Numbered from the stretch's first letter, positions 42,399 through 50,424 are shown. The stretch is 50,424 nucleotides of DNA from an uncultured Gemella sp. (GCF_900766305.1 NZ_CAAFUZ010000041.1:1-50424); one strand, 5' to 3'. A program made the numbers and translations. The notes: generated from the letters alone by a model not told the origin.

Positions 42399-42857
42399 TT
42401 AAAGATCGTCTTTCTTGATTTTATCTAATAAAGCCATACATCCCTTAGTTACATCATTAAAAGTTGTCTTGAAATATCCTGTATACCATGGATCATCGAT
42501 AATTCTATCCTCTCCTGCATACTCTAATAATTTCTTAACCTCTCCTGTTTTTCTACCTGCGATGAATTTTTTAATATTTTCTATATTACTGTCATCCATT
42601 CCTACGATATAATCTGAATCTAGGTCATTATCATTTAGGATACGAGAATACATCCCTTCCACACCGATACCAACTTTAGCAAGTTCTTTTCTAGTACCAC
42701 TGTGTACCGGATTTCCATGTTCCCAACTACTAGTTGCAGCTGAATCGATTAAGATTTTTTCACTTAATCCTTCTTTTTCAACCATATCTCTAAATATTGC
42801 TTCTGCCATAGGTGAACGACAGATATTACCTAAACAAACAAATAACACTTTTACCAT
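42399..42857 (-). CDS. Low-molecular-weight protein tyrosine phosphatase
   Basis: A 152-residue LMW-PTP. The P-loop CLGNICRS (C8 to S15) is N-terminal, the acid loop DDPWYTGYF (around 117-125) supplies the general acid. No signal peptide. The partner kinase is not in the window. It acts presumably on tyrosine-phosphorylated cytosolic proteins or arginine phosphates, as in relatives. It lies between the two TehB genes, on the opposite strand. Confidence 0.93.
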   Translation of the reverse strand: MVKVLFVCLGNICRSPMAEAIFRDMVEKEGLSEKILIDSAATSSWEHGNPVHSGTRKELAKVGIGVEGMYSRILNDNDLDSDYIVGMDDSNIENIKKFIAGRKTGEVKKLLEYAGEDRIIDDPWYTGYFKTTFNDVTKGCMALLDKIKKDDL

Positions 42858-43017
42858 TTTTTCAATACCTCATTAATATTTATTATCTATCTTATTATAA
42901 CACAAAGTGATTAATTCAACATAATAAAGATAAAAGTGCTAATCACACCTCTTGTTTTATTTTTATATTTTACATGTTATAATGAAATTAAATTTAACCG
43001 TCAATAAGGAGATTAGT

Positions 43018-43881
43018 ATGACAAAAGACTTAGTATGCTATAAACGATTACCAATTTGGACAACTGAAACACTTCCTAAACCTTTTAGGCAAAAACACAA
43101 TACTAGAAAAGATGTCTGGGCAAAATTAACAATTCTAAAAGGACAGCTTCAATTTACAGAATTAACTGAAGATAATGAAGTTATAGCTGAGCATATTTTC
43201 ACTCCTGAGAGTAATATTCCTTTTGTAGAACCGCAAGCATGGCATCGTGTCGCACCTCTATCAGATGATTTAGAATGTTTCTTGAAGTTCTACTGCGAAC
43301 CTAAAAACTACTTTTCTAACAAATACAATATTAACCCTGCTCATTCTGAAGTAGTAGAAGCCTTGAAGACTATTAAGCCTTGTAAAACATTGGACTTAGG
43401 CTCTGGTCAAGGTCGTAATTCTTTATTTCTTTCTAAACTTGATTTTGAGGTGACTGCCGTAGATAATAATATTCCTGCTCTAGAATTTTTAATGGAAACA
43501 TCTAAAATTGAAAATTTAGATATTAAAATAGGAAGCTATGACATCAACACAGCAGCTCTTAGAAATACATATGACTTCATTCTTTCAACAGTAGTTTTAA
43601 TGTTTATCGAAGAACAATCTATACCTACTGTTATTAAAAATATGCAAGAGCAAACTAATATCGGTGGCTATAATTTAATAGTAGCAGCAATGTCTACTGA
43701 TGATGCACCTTGCCCTCTTCCTTTCCCGTTTACTTTTAAAGAAAATGAACTAAAAGAATATTATAAAGACTGGGAATTTATTAAATATAATGAAGATTTT
43801 GGACAACTTCATAAGACTGATGCTAATGGTAATAGGTTTAAGCTACGTTTTGCTACTATGCTAGCTAAAAAAATTAAATAA
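43018..43881 (+). CDS. TehB-like SAM-dependent methyltransferase, paralogue 2
   Basis: A 287-residue relative of the gene at 40960, with the same layout: DUF1971 domain (CYKRLPIWTTETLPKPF) and methyltransferase with SAM loop CKTLDLGSGQGRNSLFLS. AAGGAG is placed for the ATG at 43018; the frame extends 22 codons further over the promoter, so the earlier start is excluded. It should detoxify tellurite or methylate other chalcogen species. In an organism with an active selenium pathway, selenite or selenide is also a conceivable substrate; that is inference. Confidence 0.88.
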   Translation: MTKDLVCYKRLPIWTTETLPKPFRQKHNTRKDVWAKLTILKGQLQFTELTEDNEVIAEHIFTPESNIPFVEPQAWHRVAPLSDDLECFLKFYCEPKNYFSNKYNINPAHSEVVEALKTIKPCKTLDLGSGQGRNSLFLSKLDFEVTAVDNNIPALEFLMETSKIENLDIKIGSYDINTAALRNTYDFILSTVVLMFIEEQSIPTVIKNMQEQTNIGGYNLIVAAMSTDDAPCPLPFPFTFKENELKEYYKDWEFIKYNEDFGQLHKTDANGNRFKLRFATMLAKKIK

Positions 43882-43947
43882 ATTTTTTCTGTAAGCTACT
43901 TTTTTGACACCGTTATCAACTCATGTTATAATTTTAACTAATCATTA

Positions 43948-44023
43948 AAACATTTGGGGTGCTTTTTGCTGAGAATATACCCATAGAACCTGATGTTGTT
44001 AGGACAGCCGTAGGAAAATGTTT
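43948..44023 (+). promoter_or_regulatory. TPP riboswitch aptamer
   Basis: P1 pairs AAACATTT (43948-43955) with AAATGTTT (44016-44023). Between them lie the invariant GGGGTGC, GCTGAGA, ACCC, GAACCTGA and AGGACAGCCGTAGGAAA segments of the thiamine pyrophosphate aptamer. It sits 92 nt before the first ECF gene. Confidence 0.95.
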
Positions 44024-44068
44024 AATCTTTATCAAGTCTATTTTAAAGTATATATATAATTTAAAAAT

Positions 44069-44117
44069 ACCTCTTGTTGTTTTAATGAATAAAAAATAAC
44101 AGGAGGTTTTTCTTATG
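44069..44117 (+). promoter_or_regulatory. Expression platform of the TPP riboswitch
   Basis: ACCTC(TT)GTT near 44070 pairs with AAC(A)GGAGGT just before the ykoE start, hiding the AGGAGG ribosome site. The stem is followed by TTTTT, so it can block translation and also resembles an intrinsic terminator. This is the OFF structure expected at high TPP. Confidence 0.75.
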
Positions 44118-44672
44118 AAAAAATGGTCTACAAAGGACATAATTACTATAGCCTTAATAGGTTTCTTATTCGGGGGGATATTCCTTGCAACAAGCTTGGT
44201 TTACGTTCCGTTAAAAGCTGCTCTTGGAGCAGTAGGGTACGCACCTTTTGCAAACTCAATTTTATTTGGGTTGTGGGTTATGGCTGGTCCAGTTGCTGCA
44301 GTACTTATTCAAAAACCAGGTAGTGCTACACTTGGTGAAGTTCTAGGAGCATTAGCAGAGATGTTATATGGTTCATACTTTGGTGCTGCGGTTCTTGTTT
44401 CAGGATTAGTACAAGGAGTAGGATCTGAAGTTGGTTTCTTAGCTACAAGATACAAACGCTACGATACATTTTCACTATTCCTTTCTGCCGTAGGTATTAC
44501 GCTATTTAGCTTCGCTTATAAATATTTCCAAGCTGGTTATGAAGCATTTTCTGTAGGTATGATTCTAGCAATTCTAATTGTACGTTTTATTTCTGTATTT
44601 TTCTTCGGAGTTGTCTGTGTTAAACTAATCTTGAACATCGTAAATAAAGTACAAAACAGTGGTAATAAATAA
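44115..44672 (+). CDS. ykoE: ECF transporter substrate-binding (S) component, YkoE type
   Basis: A 185-residue membrane protein with about six hydrophobic segments (first at ~9-33). It fits the YkoE family of S components thought to bind a thiamine precursor such as HMP. The upstream TPP riboswitch and the following ykoD/ykoC genes support this. It overlaps ykoD by one base (TAATG). The three together form a dedicated ECF importer. Confidence 0.92.
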   Translation: MKKWSTKDIITIALIGFLFGGIFLATSLVYVPLKAALGAVGYAPFANSILFGLWVMAGPVAAVLIQKPGSATLGEVLGALAEMLYGSYFGAAVLVSGLVQGVGSEVGFLATRYKRYDTFSLFLSAVGITLFSFAYKYFQAGYEAFSVGMILAILIVRFISVFFFGVVCVKLILNIVNKVQNSGNK

Positions 44673-46042
44673 TGAATATCATAGAAATCGATAATTTTTC
44701 TTTGAAAATTAAAGATAAAGTCTTATTTGATAATGTTAGTTTAAAAATAAAAGAACATAGTTGGTTAGTTTTAACCGGAAATATTGGTAGTGGTAAGTCT
44801 ACCCTACTTCGTACTATTTGTAAATTAAATAAAGAACATTACGAGGGAGTAATTACTTACAAGGGGAAAAATATTGTTGATATTCCTATGCAAGAACATG
44901 TTAAAAATATAGGGTATGTCATGCAACATGCGATTAATCAATTTGTTATGCCTACTTTGGAAGAAGAAATAATATTTGCATTAGAGAATTTATGTCTAGA
45001 GCCACAAATTATTGATGAAAAATTAGACTACGCTTTGTCTATTACAAATACTGAAGAAATTTCTACAAAACACATTCATACATTATCTGGGGGAGAGCGT
45101 CAACGAGCTGCATTTGCAGTAGCATTAGCTATGGGAAGTGAAATTTTAATTTTAGATGAGCCATTTGCCAATGTTGATAAGAAGACTCGTAATTCTCTTC
45201 TGAATCTTCTAAAAGACTTAAACAACCATGGTGTAACTATAATCGTATGCGATCACGAGCACCGACTATACTTGAATTATGCAGACACCTTTACTTATCT
45301 TTCTGATGGGAATTTAGAGTTGGTAACAAATCCAACATCTAAAAATTCTAATGTGAAATTATGCAACAACACTCAATCTGAACAAATTTTAAGACTAGAA
45401 AATATTTCTATTCAACAAGGGAAAAAAGAATTATTAAATATCGATAATTTTCATATATTTAAAGGAATTACGACTTTAACGGGAGATAATGGAACAGGAA
45501 AAACAACATTATTACATGCTATTTCACAATTAAAAAAATACGATGGAAAGATATACTTTAATGAAGAAAAGGTAAAAAAATCAAGGAAGTTATATAAAAA
45601 AATAAGTACTTGTTTACAAGATGCATTTCAACAGTTTATTAGCTTGATGCCTCGTGAAGAGATTTCAATGCAAAAAGATATTTGGGAACACGCTACCTTA
45701 TGGCAAGAAAGACTTTTAAAAGAATTTAATTTAGAAAAAGAACTTGATAAAAGTCTATATTATTATAGCGGTGGTCAGCGAAAACTTATTCAACTTATGT
45801 GTTTATTAAGCCAAAAAACTGAGCTATTGCTTCTTGATGAACCTTTTACTCATCTTGATGAAAGAGCCTGCTCATTTATAATGGATTGGATTGAAGAAAA
45901 TAAAAGGCTTACTGGACAATCATTTATTATTGTAAGTCATAGATTAGAGCCACTAAATAATAGGAGCGATTATCATATTGAAATTTCAAATAATACGCTA
46001 CATTATATAAAGGAGGATTATTATGGAAAAGAAAATAATTAG
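44672..46042 (+). CDS. ykoD: ECF transporter duplicated ATPase, YkoD type
   Basis: A 456-residue protein with two fused ABC ATPase domains. Half one has Walker A GNIGSGKST (~36-44), signature LSGGERQRAAFAVAL and DEPFANVD. Half two has GDNGTGKTT, YSGGQRKLIQLM and LLLLDEPFTHLDE. Fused A1-A2 ATPases are typical of the YkoEDC importer. It overlaps ykoC by 20 nt. TPP controls the operon. Confidence 0.94.
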   Translation: MNIIEIDNFSLKIKDKVLFDNVSLKIKEHSWLVLTGNIGSGKSTLLRTICKLNKEHYEGVITYKGKNIVDIPMQEHVKNIGYVMQHAINQFVMPTLEEEIIFALENLCLEPQIIDEKLDYALSITNTEEISTKHIHTLSGGERQRAAFAVALAMGSEILILDEPFANVDKKTRNSLLNLLKDLNNHGVTIIVCDHEHRLYLNYADTFTYLSDGNLELVTNPTSKNSNVKLCNNTQSEQILRLENISIQQGKKELLNIDNFHIFKGITTLTGDNGTGKTTLLHAISQLKKYDGKIYFNEEKVKKSRKLYKKISTCLQDAFQQFISLMPREEISMQKDIWEHATLWQERLLKEFNLEKELDKSLYYYSGGQRKLIQLMCLLSQKTELLLLDEPFTHLDERACSFIMDWIEENKRLTGQSFIIVSHRLEPLNNRSDYHIEISNNTLHYIKEDYYGKENN

Positions 46043-46679
46043 TCCTACCCTTGCTTTAATAGTATTATTATTAACAATTTGGATTTCATTTAGTAAATTA
46101 TTAGTTCTTAATTTTGTAATTATAGGTTTAACAATTCTCTATTTTTGTCTATCAAGATACTGGAAAAAGTTACTGTATTTCATCCTAGTACCACTTTTAC
46201 CTGCATTGGGTTCTGCTTGGGCTATTATTGTTCATAGTTCAAATTATAAATTTGCTCTATTAATTTTTTCTAGGACATATAGTTTTGCAGCTTTGGGATT
46301 AATCACAGCAACATATATTTCACTTGTAGAATTACTAAAATATTTCGAACAACACGGACTTTCTTCAAATATCGTATACGGACTCTTAGTAGTAATTCAA
46401 GCATTACCAAGAATACAATATGAAACTCAAATGATTACAAAATCTAGTCGTCTTCGTGGTATATTTTTACCATTTTGGTCGCCTTATTACTATGCTAAAG
46501 CCATATTTATCGCGTTAACTTGGCAACCTCAAATATCTGAGGCGATGACAGTCCATGCTTATGAAGACTTCAAAACACGAACACATTATAATAAATACAC
46601 TATTGATAAAATCAAAAGTCTCTTTATTATAGTACTTTTCTCAATAGTATCAATACTACTATTGATACTAGATAAATAA
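46023..46679 (+). CDS. ykoC: ECF transporter T component, YkoC type
   Basis: A 218-residue membrane protein with about five hydrophobic segments. It carries the T-component coupling motif around SSRLRGIFLPFW (residues ~140-151, compare ARG motifs), which contacts the ATPases. AGGAGG precedes an ATG inside ykoD. It completes the YkoEDC transporter and ends at a hairpin shared with the converging selC gene. Confidence 0.92.
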   Translation: MEKKIISPTLALIVLLLTIWISFSKLLVLNFVIIGLTILYFCLSRYWKKLLYFILVPLLPALGSAWAIIVHSSNYKFALLIFSRTYSFAALGLITATYISLVELLKYFEQHGLSSNIVYGLLVVIQALPRIQYETQMITKSSRLRGIFLPFWSPYYYAKAIFIALTWQPQISEAMTVHAYEDFKTRTHYNKYTIDKIKSLFIIVLFSIVSILLLILDK

Positions 46680-46683
46680 AAAG

Positions 46684-46714
46684 ATGCCATCATGAACTAA
46701 ACTCATGATGGCAT
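46684..46714. terminator. Bidirectional terminator between ykoC and selC
   Basis: A perfect 12-bp hairpin ATGCCATCATGA/TCATGATGGCAT. T-rich sequence flanks it on both strands. Confidence 0.8.
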
Positions 46715-46739
46715 TACTATATTCAAAAATAAAAAAAAC

Positions 46740-46836
46740 TGGCGGGAATGTGTGGGAATCGAACCCACCCAAGAGGCTCTTAACCCCTCATACTAGTTTT
46801 GAAGACTAGAGAGCACACCAGAACTCATCCACTCCC
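46740..46836 (-). tRNA. selC: Selenocysteine tRNA (anticodon UCA)
   Basis: A 97-nt RNA with encoded CCA (46740-46742). The acceptor GGGAGTG pairs with CATTCCC, and the T-arm is GTGGG/CCCAC with TTCGATT. The anticodon stem CTAGT/ACTAG carries the loop CTTCAAA, giving anticodon TCA. A long variable arm (GAGG/CCTC) and an extended D-stem are typical of tRNA-Sec, and the discriminator is G. It is the partner of selA/selB/selD at 31-38 kb. Its promoter is just upstream. Confidence 0.97.
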
Positions 46837-46848
46837 ATGTATGTTTAT

Positions 46849-46877
46849 ATTATACAATAAATATAATAAAAAATCAA
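46849..46877 (-). promoter_or_regulatory. Promoter of selC
   Basis: On the minus strand, TTGATT (46872-46877) and TATAAT (46849-46854) are spaced by 17 nt, ending 12 nt before the tRNA 5' end. Confidence 0.85.
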
Positions 46878-47065
46878 GATGATATGTTAACGTATCCAGA
46901 ACACTTTGTTTATATGTGATATATCACCTAGACTCTATCTTTCCTAAATAAACGATTAAATTATTAACCACTTGCTTCCTATTTTTTACCACTTACCTAA
47001 AAGCTATTAAGTTTTACATTAAAATAATATATAATATAGCTATAAACATTTAGAAAGGAGACAAT

Positions 47066-47518
47066 ATGAAAATTAATATCGAACTAGACTCAAATCTTAA
47101 AGAAATTGAACTAGTTATTAAGACCCCAGACTTAAATAGTAATGTCATCTTAATTAAAGAATTAGTTGAAAAAGCTATAGTAAATTCTCAAAAAATAATT
47201 TTCTACAAAGGTGACTCTGAATATTTCATCCCTCTAGAATCTATTTTATTTTTTGAAACCGATGATAATAAAGTCTATGCTCACACTACCGATGAATTTT
47301 TCGAGGTTAAATTCAAATTATATGAATTAGAGCAACTTATTCCTTTTTACTATTGTCGAATTTCTAAGAGTTCAATAATAAATACAAAAGCAATTTATTC
47401 GCTAGAAAAATCTTTTTCTGGCTCAAGTACCGCTTCTTTTTCTAATTCAAAGAAGCAAGTCCATATTTCAAGACATTACTACAAAATATTAAAAGATAAA
47501 TTAAAAGAAATGAGGTAA
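47066..47518 (+). CDS. LytTR-domain transcriptional regulator
   Basis: A 150-residue protein: an N-terminal ~50-residue region and a LytTR DNA-binding domain (IIFYKGDSEYFIPLESILFFETDDNKVYAHT, then YYCRISKSSIINTKAI and VHISRHYYKILKDKL). Single-domain LytTR proteins without receiver domains often pair with a membrane protein and repress their own operon. AGAAAGGAGA precedes the ATG. It lies 6 nt before the LiaF-like gene. Confidence 0.92.
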   Translation: MKINIELDSNLKEIELVIKTPDLNSNVILIKELVEKAIVNSQKIIFYKGDSEYFIPLESILFFETDDNKVYAHTTDEFFEVKFKLYELEQLIPFYYCRISKSSIINTKAIYSLEKSFSGSSTASFSNSKKQVHISRHYYKILKDKLKEMR

Positions 47519-47524
47519 AAATAA

Positions 47525-48208
47525 ATGAGACGCAGTTTTATTGGATTATTTTTTATAATCCTTGCAGTAACTACTTTACTCGATGGATTTAGTATTTTTC
47601 CAAACGGATCAATCTTTCTAACTATATGTACTGTTGTACTAGGATTTTTCGCAATCCGAGGTTTAATGGATTTTGATTCATTTGGAACAATATTCCCTCT
47701 AGCATTATTATTCTATGTATACAATAAAAATTATCAATTTGCTGATATATCAGGTGGAAAAATATTCTTTGTTGCTGTTTTCCTTAGTCTAGGTATTTCT
47801 ATGTTTGTCCCTAGAAAATACAAATATAGAGAATTCAAAAGCTTTTACAAAGTAAAAAAACATCAAAAAATAAAAAATGGTAATGATTTTTCCGATGTAA
47901 CATTCGGAGAAAATGTTCAGTATGTAGACATAACTAAATCTGATTCATTCTCTGCTTCTACAACATTCGGAACTACTACTATCTACTTTGAAAAATTAGA
48001 TACTTATCCTATTAAGAACTTTGATCTTAATGTTTCTATTTCTTTTGGTAATCTAAAAGTATATGTTCCAAAAGAATGGGCAATCGAGAATAATACAAAT
48101 AACTTCCTAGGAAAAGTTCAAAAACAAACTCAAAACATCGGAAAAGATGTTAAAATTATCCTAAATGGTTCTGTAACATTTGGGGAAGTTGAAATAATTC
48201 ATGTATAA
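47525..48208 (+). CDS. LiaF-like membrane protein (cell-envelope stress)
   Basis: A 227-residue protein. About four short N-terminal membrane segments (residues ~5-100) precede a beta-rich cytosolic or external domain with the repeating VTFG/TFGTT/SFGN pattern of the LiaF/DUF2154 C-terminal region. In LiaFSR, LiaF restrains envelope-stress signalling. Here the partner is a LytTR regulator instead of LiaSR. A terminator follows. Confidence 0.85.
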   Translation: MRRSFIGLFFIILAVTTLLDGFSIFPNGSIFLTICTVVLGFFAIRGLMDFDSFGTIFPLALLFYVYNKNYQFADISGGKIFFVAVFLSLGISMFVPRKYKYREFKSFYKVKKHQKIKNGNDFSDVTFGENVQYVDITKSDSFSASTTFGTTTIYFEKLDTYPIKNFDLNVSISFGNLKVYVPKEWAIENNTNNFLGKVQKQTQNIGKDVKIILNGSVTFGEVEIIHV

Positions 48209-48214
48209 AAAAAT

Positions 48215-48252
48215 AACTCTCAAGAATTCTAGAAATCTTGAGAGTTTTATTT
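48215..48252 (+). terminator. Terminator of the LytTR-LiaF unit
   Basis: A hairpin AACTCTCAAGA/TCTTGAGAGTT followed by TTATTTTT. It lies between this pair and the convergent TVP38 gene. Confidence 0.85.
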
Positions 48253-48831
48253 TTAGTTGTTTTCTTCTTTCTTTTGCTGTTCTCTTTTCTCTACAAATTT
48301 AGACAAATAGATTGATCCAACAGTTAATAAAATTACTAATAATGAAGCAATTAAAAATTCTTTACTGAAGATATTTGTACTAGTAGCTCCGAAGTTTAAG
48401 AATACTACTGTTCCAGGGATAATACCGAGCACACTCGCTATCATATATTTTGATAAACTGATATTAGTTAAACCATATCCGTAGTTTATCATATTATATG
48501 GTACCAAAGGTATTAGTCTCAGTATTACTAAACTCATCATTAGTTTTTCATCACTAACATTAAAAATTCTATCGTGTTGCTTAGGTGTCATTTTTTTCTT
48601 AAGGTAGTTTTTCACCCATTCACGACCGAAACGACGTGATATTACAAACATAATATAACAATTTAATGACGCTCCAACGAAAGTTAGTAAACTTCCTTCT
48701 ACAAAACCAAACGCTACTCCTCCAGCAACAGCAAGTATTGGAACCGGAAAGAAAAATACCGGTAAGAACATAAACATTAATACATAAATTATCGGTGCTA
48801 AGACACCAAAACTTTGAATAAACTCAGTCAT
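48253..48831 (-). CDS. TVP38/TMEM64-family (DedA-like) membrane protein
   Basis: A 192-residue protein with about five hydrophobic stretches. The SNARE-associated-Golgi (DedA) core is seen in GGVAFGFVEGSLLTFVGASL, FGREWVKNYL and the LRLIPLVPYNMINYGYGLT block (residues ~105-123). Family members are thought to move lipids or other substrates across the membrane. GGAGGAG precedes its ATG, 10 nt after the DUF2064-kinase gene, so they form an operon. Confidence 0.92.
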   Translation of the reverse strand: MTEFIQSFGVLAPIIYVLMFMFLPVFFFPVPILAVAGGVAFGFVEGSLLTFVGASLNCYIMFVISRRFGREWVKNYLKKKMTPKQHDRIFNVSDEKLMMSLVILRLIPLVPYNMINYGYGLTNISLSKYMIASVLGIIPGTVVFLNFGATSTNIFSKEFLIASLLVILLTVGSIYLSKFVEKREQQKKEENN

Positions 48832-48841
48832 TACTCTCCTC

Positions 48842-50332
48842 CTATTTAAAGTATGCTGATACTTTTTCTAAAAACTCTAAGTCGACATATGAAGCTATTT
48901 TCTTAAATGTAGTTTCATCCATCAACATTTTATCATTTTCACTATACTGTCTAAATGCCATACTACACCAAGTAACTCCTCTTAGACAATTAAATATTAA
49001 ATATCTCTCGAATCTTTCTCTATCAAAATTTCTATAATTACTATATTCTTCTAAAAACTCATTAATTTCGTTTTCTGATAAAATAATATCAGTTTTCCAA
49101 AATGTTGTTGTCGGTGCTAGAAAATGTGCTAAATCCTGTTCACATTCACCTATTAAAGCCTTCTCCCAATCAATAACATAGCTGTCGTCTTTTCCTTCTC
49201 CTATTAGGAAATTTCCTGAATTTAATTCTGTATTAATAATACAAGGATTAGCTATAGCATATTCTTCTGGAATAAGTGTTTGACATTTTTCTAAAAAGGT
49301 TTTGATATAGTTACTAACCTTTCCGTCTGCCTTCTCCCAAGCTAAATACTCACCAGACATCTGTTTACATTCATCAAACATCAACTGAAATGGATTAGAA
49401 GCATTTATCAAATTATTCTCACCGTATTTTGTATTATGAACTGCACTTAATAAATACGCACCTATTTTCATATCTGTTTTGTAATTAAGTGGTCTTCCCT
49501 TTAGAAATTCCATTGTTAAATATTTATACGGCAATAAGTTTGTTTCTGTTACTACATCATAAGGCTTTGGTGTAACTCCACTATCTTTTAACAATTGTAG
49601 CGTTTCATATTCGTATTCTATTTGATTTTCAAGATTCATCTGGCTCTTCATATTTATTCTAAGAACCTTTTTCAAATCTCCCTCATCAAAGGTGAAGTTA
49701 ATATTATACTCTCCTGCTCCTAATAACTTAATATTATTATAGCCTGTCTCTGCTAATAGAAGATCTTCTTTCGTATCAATATCTAAGCCAACTTTTCCTA
49801 AATAATAACTTAGATTTTGTTTATTACATACAGTAAGTAAATTCTCTAAAACGGTGTTATCCCCGTAACTTGGAAGATCAAAAACCTCTTTAATAGCTTT
49901 TTTCATCCCTATTAAAAAATAACCACCATCAACACTTGGATTTATAACGACATCATACTCATCTAATTTTTCAAACGCAGTATAAATCATATTTTCTTGA
50001 AGATTAAAGATATCTGAACCTAGTAAAATCACCTTGTCACTGGTCTTTAACTCATCTTCAATTGCATTATACATTTTATCACCAAGTGTTTCTCCCACTT
50101 GATAAGAAAATACTCTATTTTCTAAAATATGCTCCATCACTTTATCATCAATACTTTGACCATCATGGTAGACTACTACTTCTTCCCCACACTCTTTTAA
50201 AATACTATAATTTTTTTTCATTAATTTCTTTTGAATTTCTACAGCTGTATCCGGAGACACAAAGTCATACAACCTTGTTTTTGTTGTACCTACCTTAGGT
50301 ACTCTTGTAAAAAATATTATCCTGTTTTTCAT
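48842..50332 (-). CDS. Fusion: DUF2064/TIGR04282 glycosyltransferase-like plus APH-type phosphotransferase
   Basis: A 496-residue two-domain protein. Residues 1-~195 match DUF2064/TIGR04282 (FFTRVPKVGTTKTRL, LLGSDIF, NPSVDGGYFLIG), a GT-A-like nucleotidyl- or glycosyltransferase group. Residues ~200-496 have an APH/choline-kinase fold with a GAGEYNINF loop (205-213) and VIDWEKALIG (D388). The catalytic-loop H-x-D-x4-N is N367-T-E369-x4-N374, so both the His and the catalytic Asp are replaced. Pairing with TVP38 suggests envelope lipid or sugar phosphate work. The exact activity is unknown. Confidence 0.8.
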   Translation of the reverse strand: MKNRIIFFTRVPKVGTTKTRLYDFVSPDTAVEIQKKLMKKNYSILKECGEEVVVYHDGQSIDDKVMEHILENRVFSYQVGETLGDKMYNAIEDELKTSDKVILLGSDIFNLQENMIYTAFEKLDEYDVVINPSVDGGYFLIGMKKAIKEVFDLPSYGDNTVLENLLTVCNKQNLSYYLGKVGLDIDTKEDLLLAETGYNNIKLLGAGEYNINFTFDEGDLKKVLRINMKSQMNLENQIEYEYETLQLLKDSGVTPKPYDVVTETNLLPYKYLTMEFLKGRPLNYKTDMKIGAYLLSAVHNTKYGENNLINASNPFQLMFDECKQMSGEYLAWEKADGKVSNYIKTFLEKCQTLIPEEYAIANPCIINTELNSGNFLIGEGKDDSYVIDWEKALIGECEQDLAHFLAPTTTFWKTDIILSENEINEFLEEYSNYRNFDRERFERYLIFNCLRGVTWCSMAFRQYSENDKMLMDETTFKKIASYVDLEFLEKVSAYFK

Positions 50333-50364
50333 CTCTGAAATTTTCCTTTTATATAAAATCTTCT

Positions 50365-50424
50365 GAGGGAGTGACTCAAAAATCGTGATTTCAGAGAAAT
50401 CGATTTTGTCGAGTCACTTCCCAC
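50365..50424. repeat. Dispersed repeat, module B, copy 2 (window end)
   Basis: An inverted match to 26571-26620. It forms the palindrome GTGACTC (50371-50377)/GAGTCAC (50411-50417) with inner AAAATCGTGATTTC/GAAATCGATTTT pairing. The window stops here, and module A probably follows outside. Confidence 0.85.

Noticed and set aside
1..50424. CRISPR arrays, prophage genes and rRNA.
   Set aside because: I saw no regularly spaced repeats, no phage structural or lysis genes and no rRNA sequence.

Overview
The window looks like chromosomal DNA from a low-GC Firmicute near the Bacillales, most likely a Gemella-type organism. The basis is AT-rich sequence, Spx, CvfB, YtxK and the TIGR01977-like desulfurase, a mevalonate rather than MEP isoprenoid pathway, and TTGACA/TATAAT promoters with AGGAGG ribosome sites. 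The genus is an inference. Both window ends lie inside the same dispersed repeat that also sits at 26.45-26.62 kb, so the window may be a contig bounded by repeats.

Layout. 1-3.4 kb: lysine/DAP operon lysA-dapA-dapB (minus) behind a lysine riboswitch with a terminator. 3.6-6.6 kb: a thioredoxin-like gene, then three nucleic-acid-acting genes on the minus strand (a HEPN plus PD-(D/E)XK protein, a HEAT/AlkD-like protein, a GIY-YIG/DUF4357 protein). 6.7-16.7 kb: housekeeping genes on the minus strand (tig, YgjP-like protease, yggS, penicillin-acylase-like enzyme, Fur-family regulator, NUDIX, rnz, cupin, cvfB, spx), with a free-standing structured RNA at 9.63-9.74 kb. 17.1-20.3 kb: a tRNA-Leu(CAA) gene whose 3' half is repeated exactly (56 bp) 3.1 kb downstream. 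The repeats bound a small island holding a broken IS200-type transposase, a DJ-1/PfpI protein, a DUF1697 protein and an HD hydrolase of different base composition. 20.5-26.4 kb: PadR plus a membrane partner, a CDF transporter, and the complete mevalonate-to-IPP/DMAPP operon.

26.5-31.1 kb: repeat, a small membrane ORF, rpsU, YtxK, and a three-gene sugar cassette (RmlC-like, SDR, GT11-like). 31.2-37.9 kb: a selenium operon read on the minus strand, selD-yedF-DUF3343-selB-desulfurase-selA. selD itself carries an in-frame UGA with a plausible SECIS hairpin, so it is a selenoprotein that a standard ORF caller truncates. The matching selenocysteine tRNA (anticodon UCA) is 9 kb away at 46.74-46.84 kb. 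Selenophosphate from SelD, the SelA/SelB machinery and this tRNA make a complete decoding set. 38-43.9 kb: a secreted CAP-domain protein, a phosphoesterase, two TehB paralogues, an acetyltransferase and a protein phosphatase. 43.9-46.7 kb: a TPP riboswitch controlling an ECF transporter ykoE-ykoD-ykoC for a thiamine precursor. 47-50.3 kb: LytTR/LiaF-like pair, then a TVP38 membrane protein with a DUF2064-kinase fusion protein.

The strongest leads are the UGA-containing selD with its distant selC, the uncharacterised ~109-nt RNA, the HEPN-nuclease protein with its neighbours, and the tRNA-Leu island. All calls are from reading the sequence; no database search was possible.
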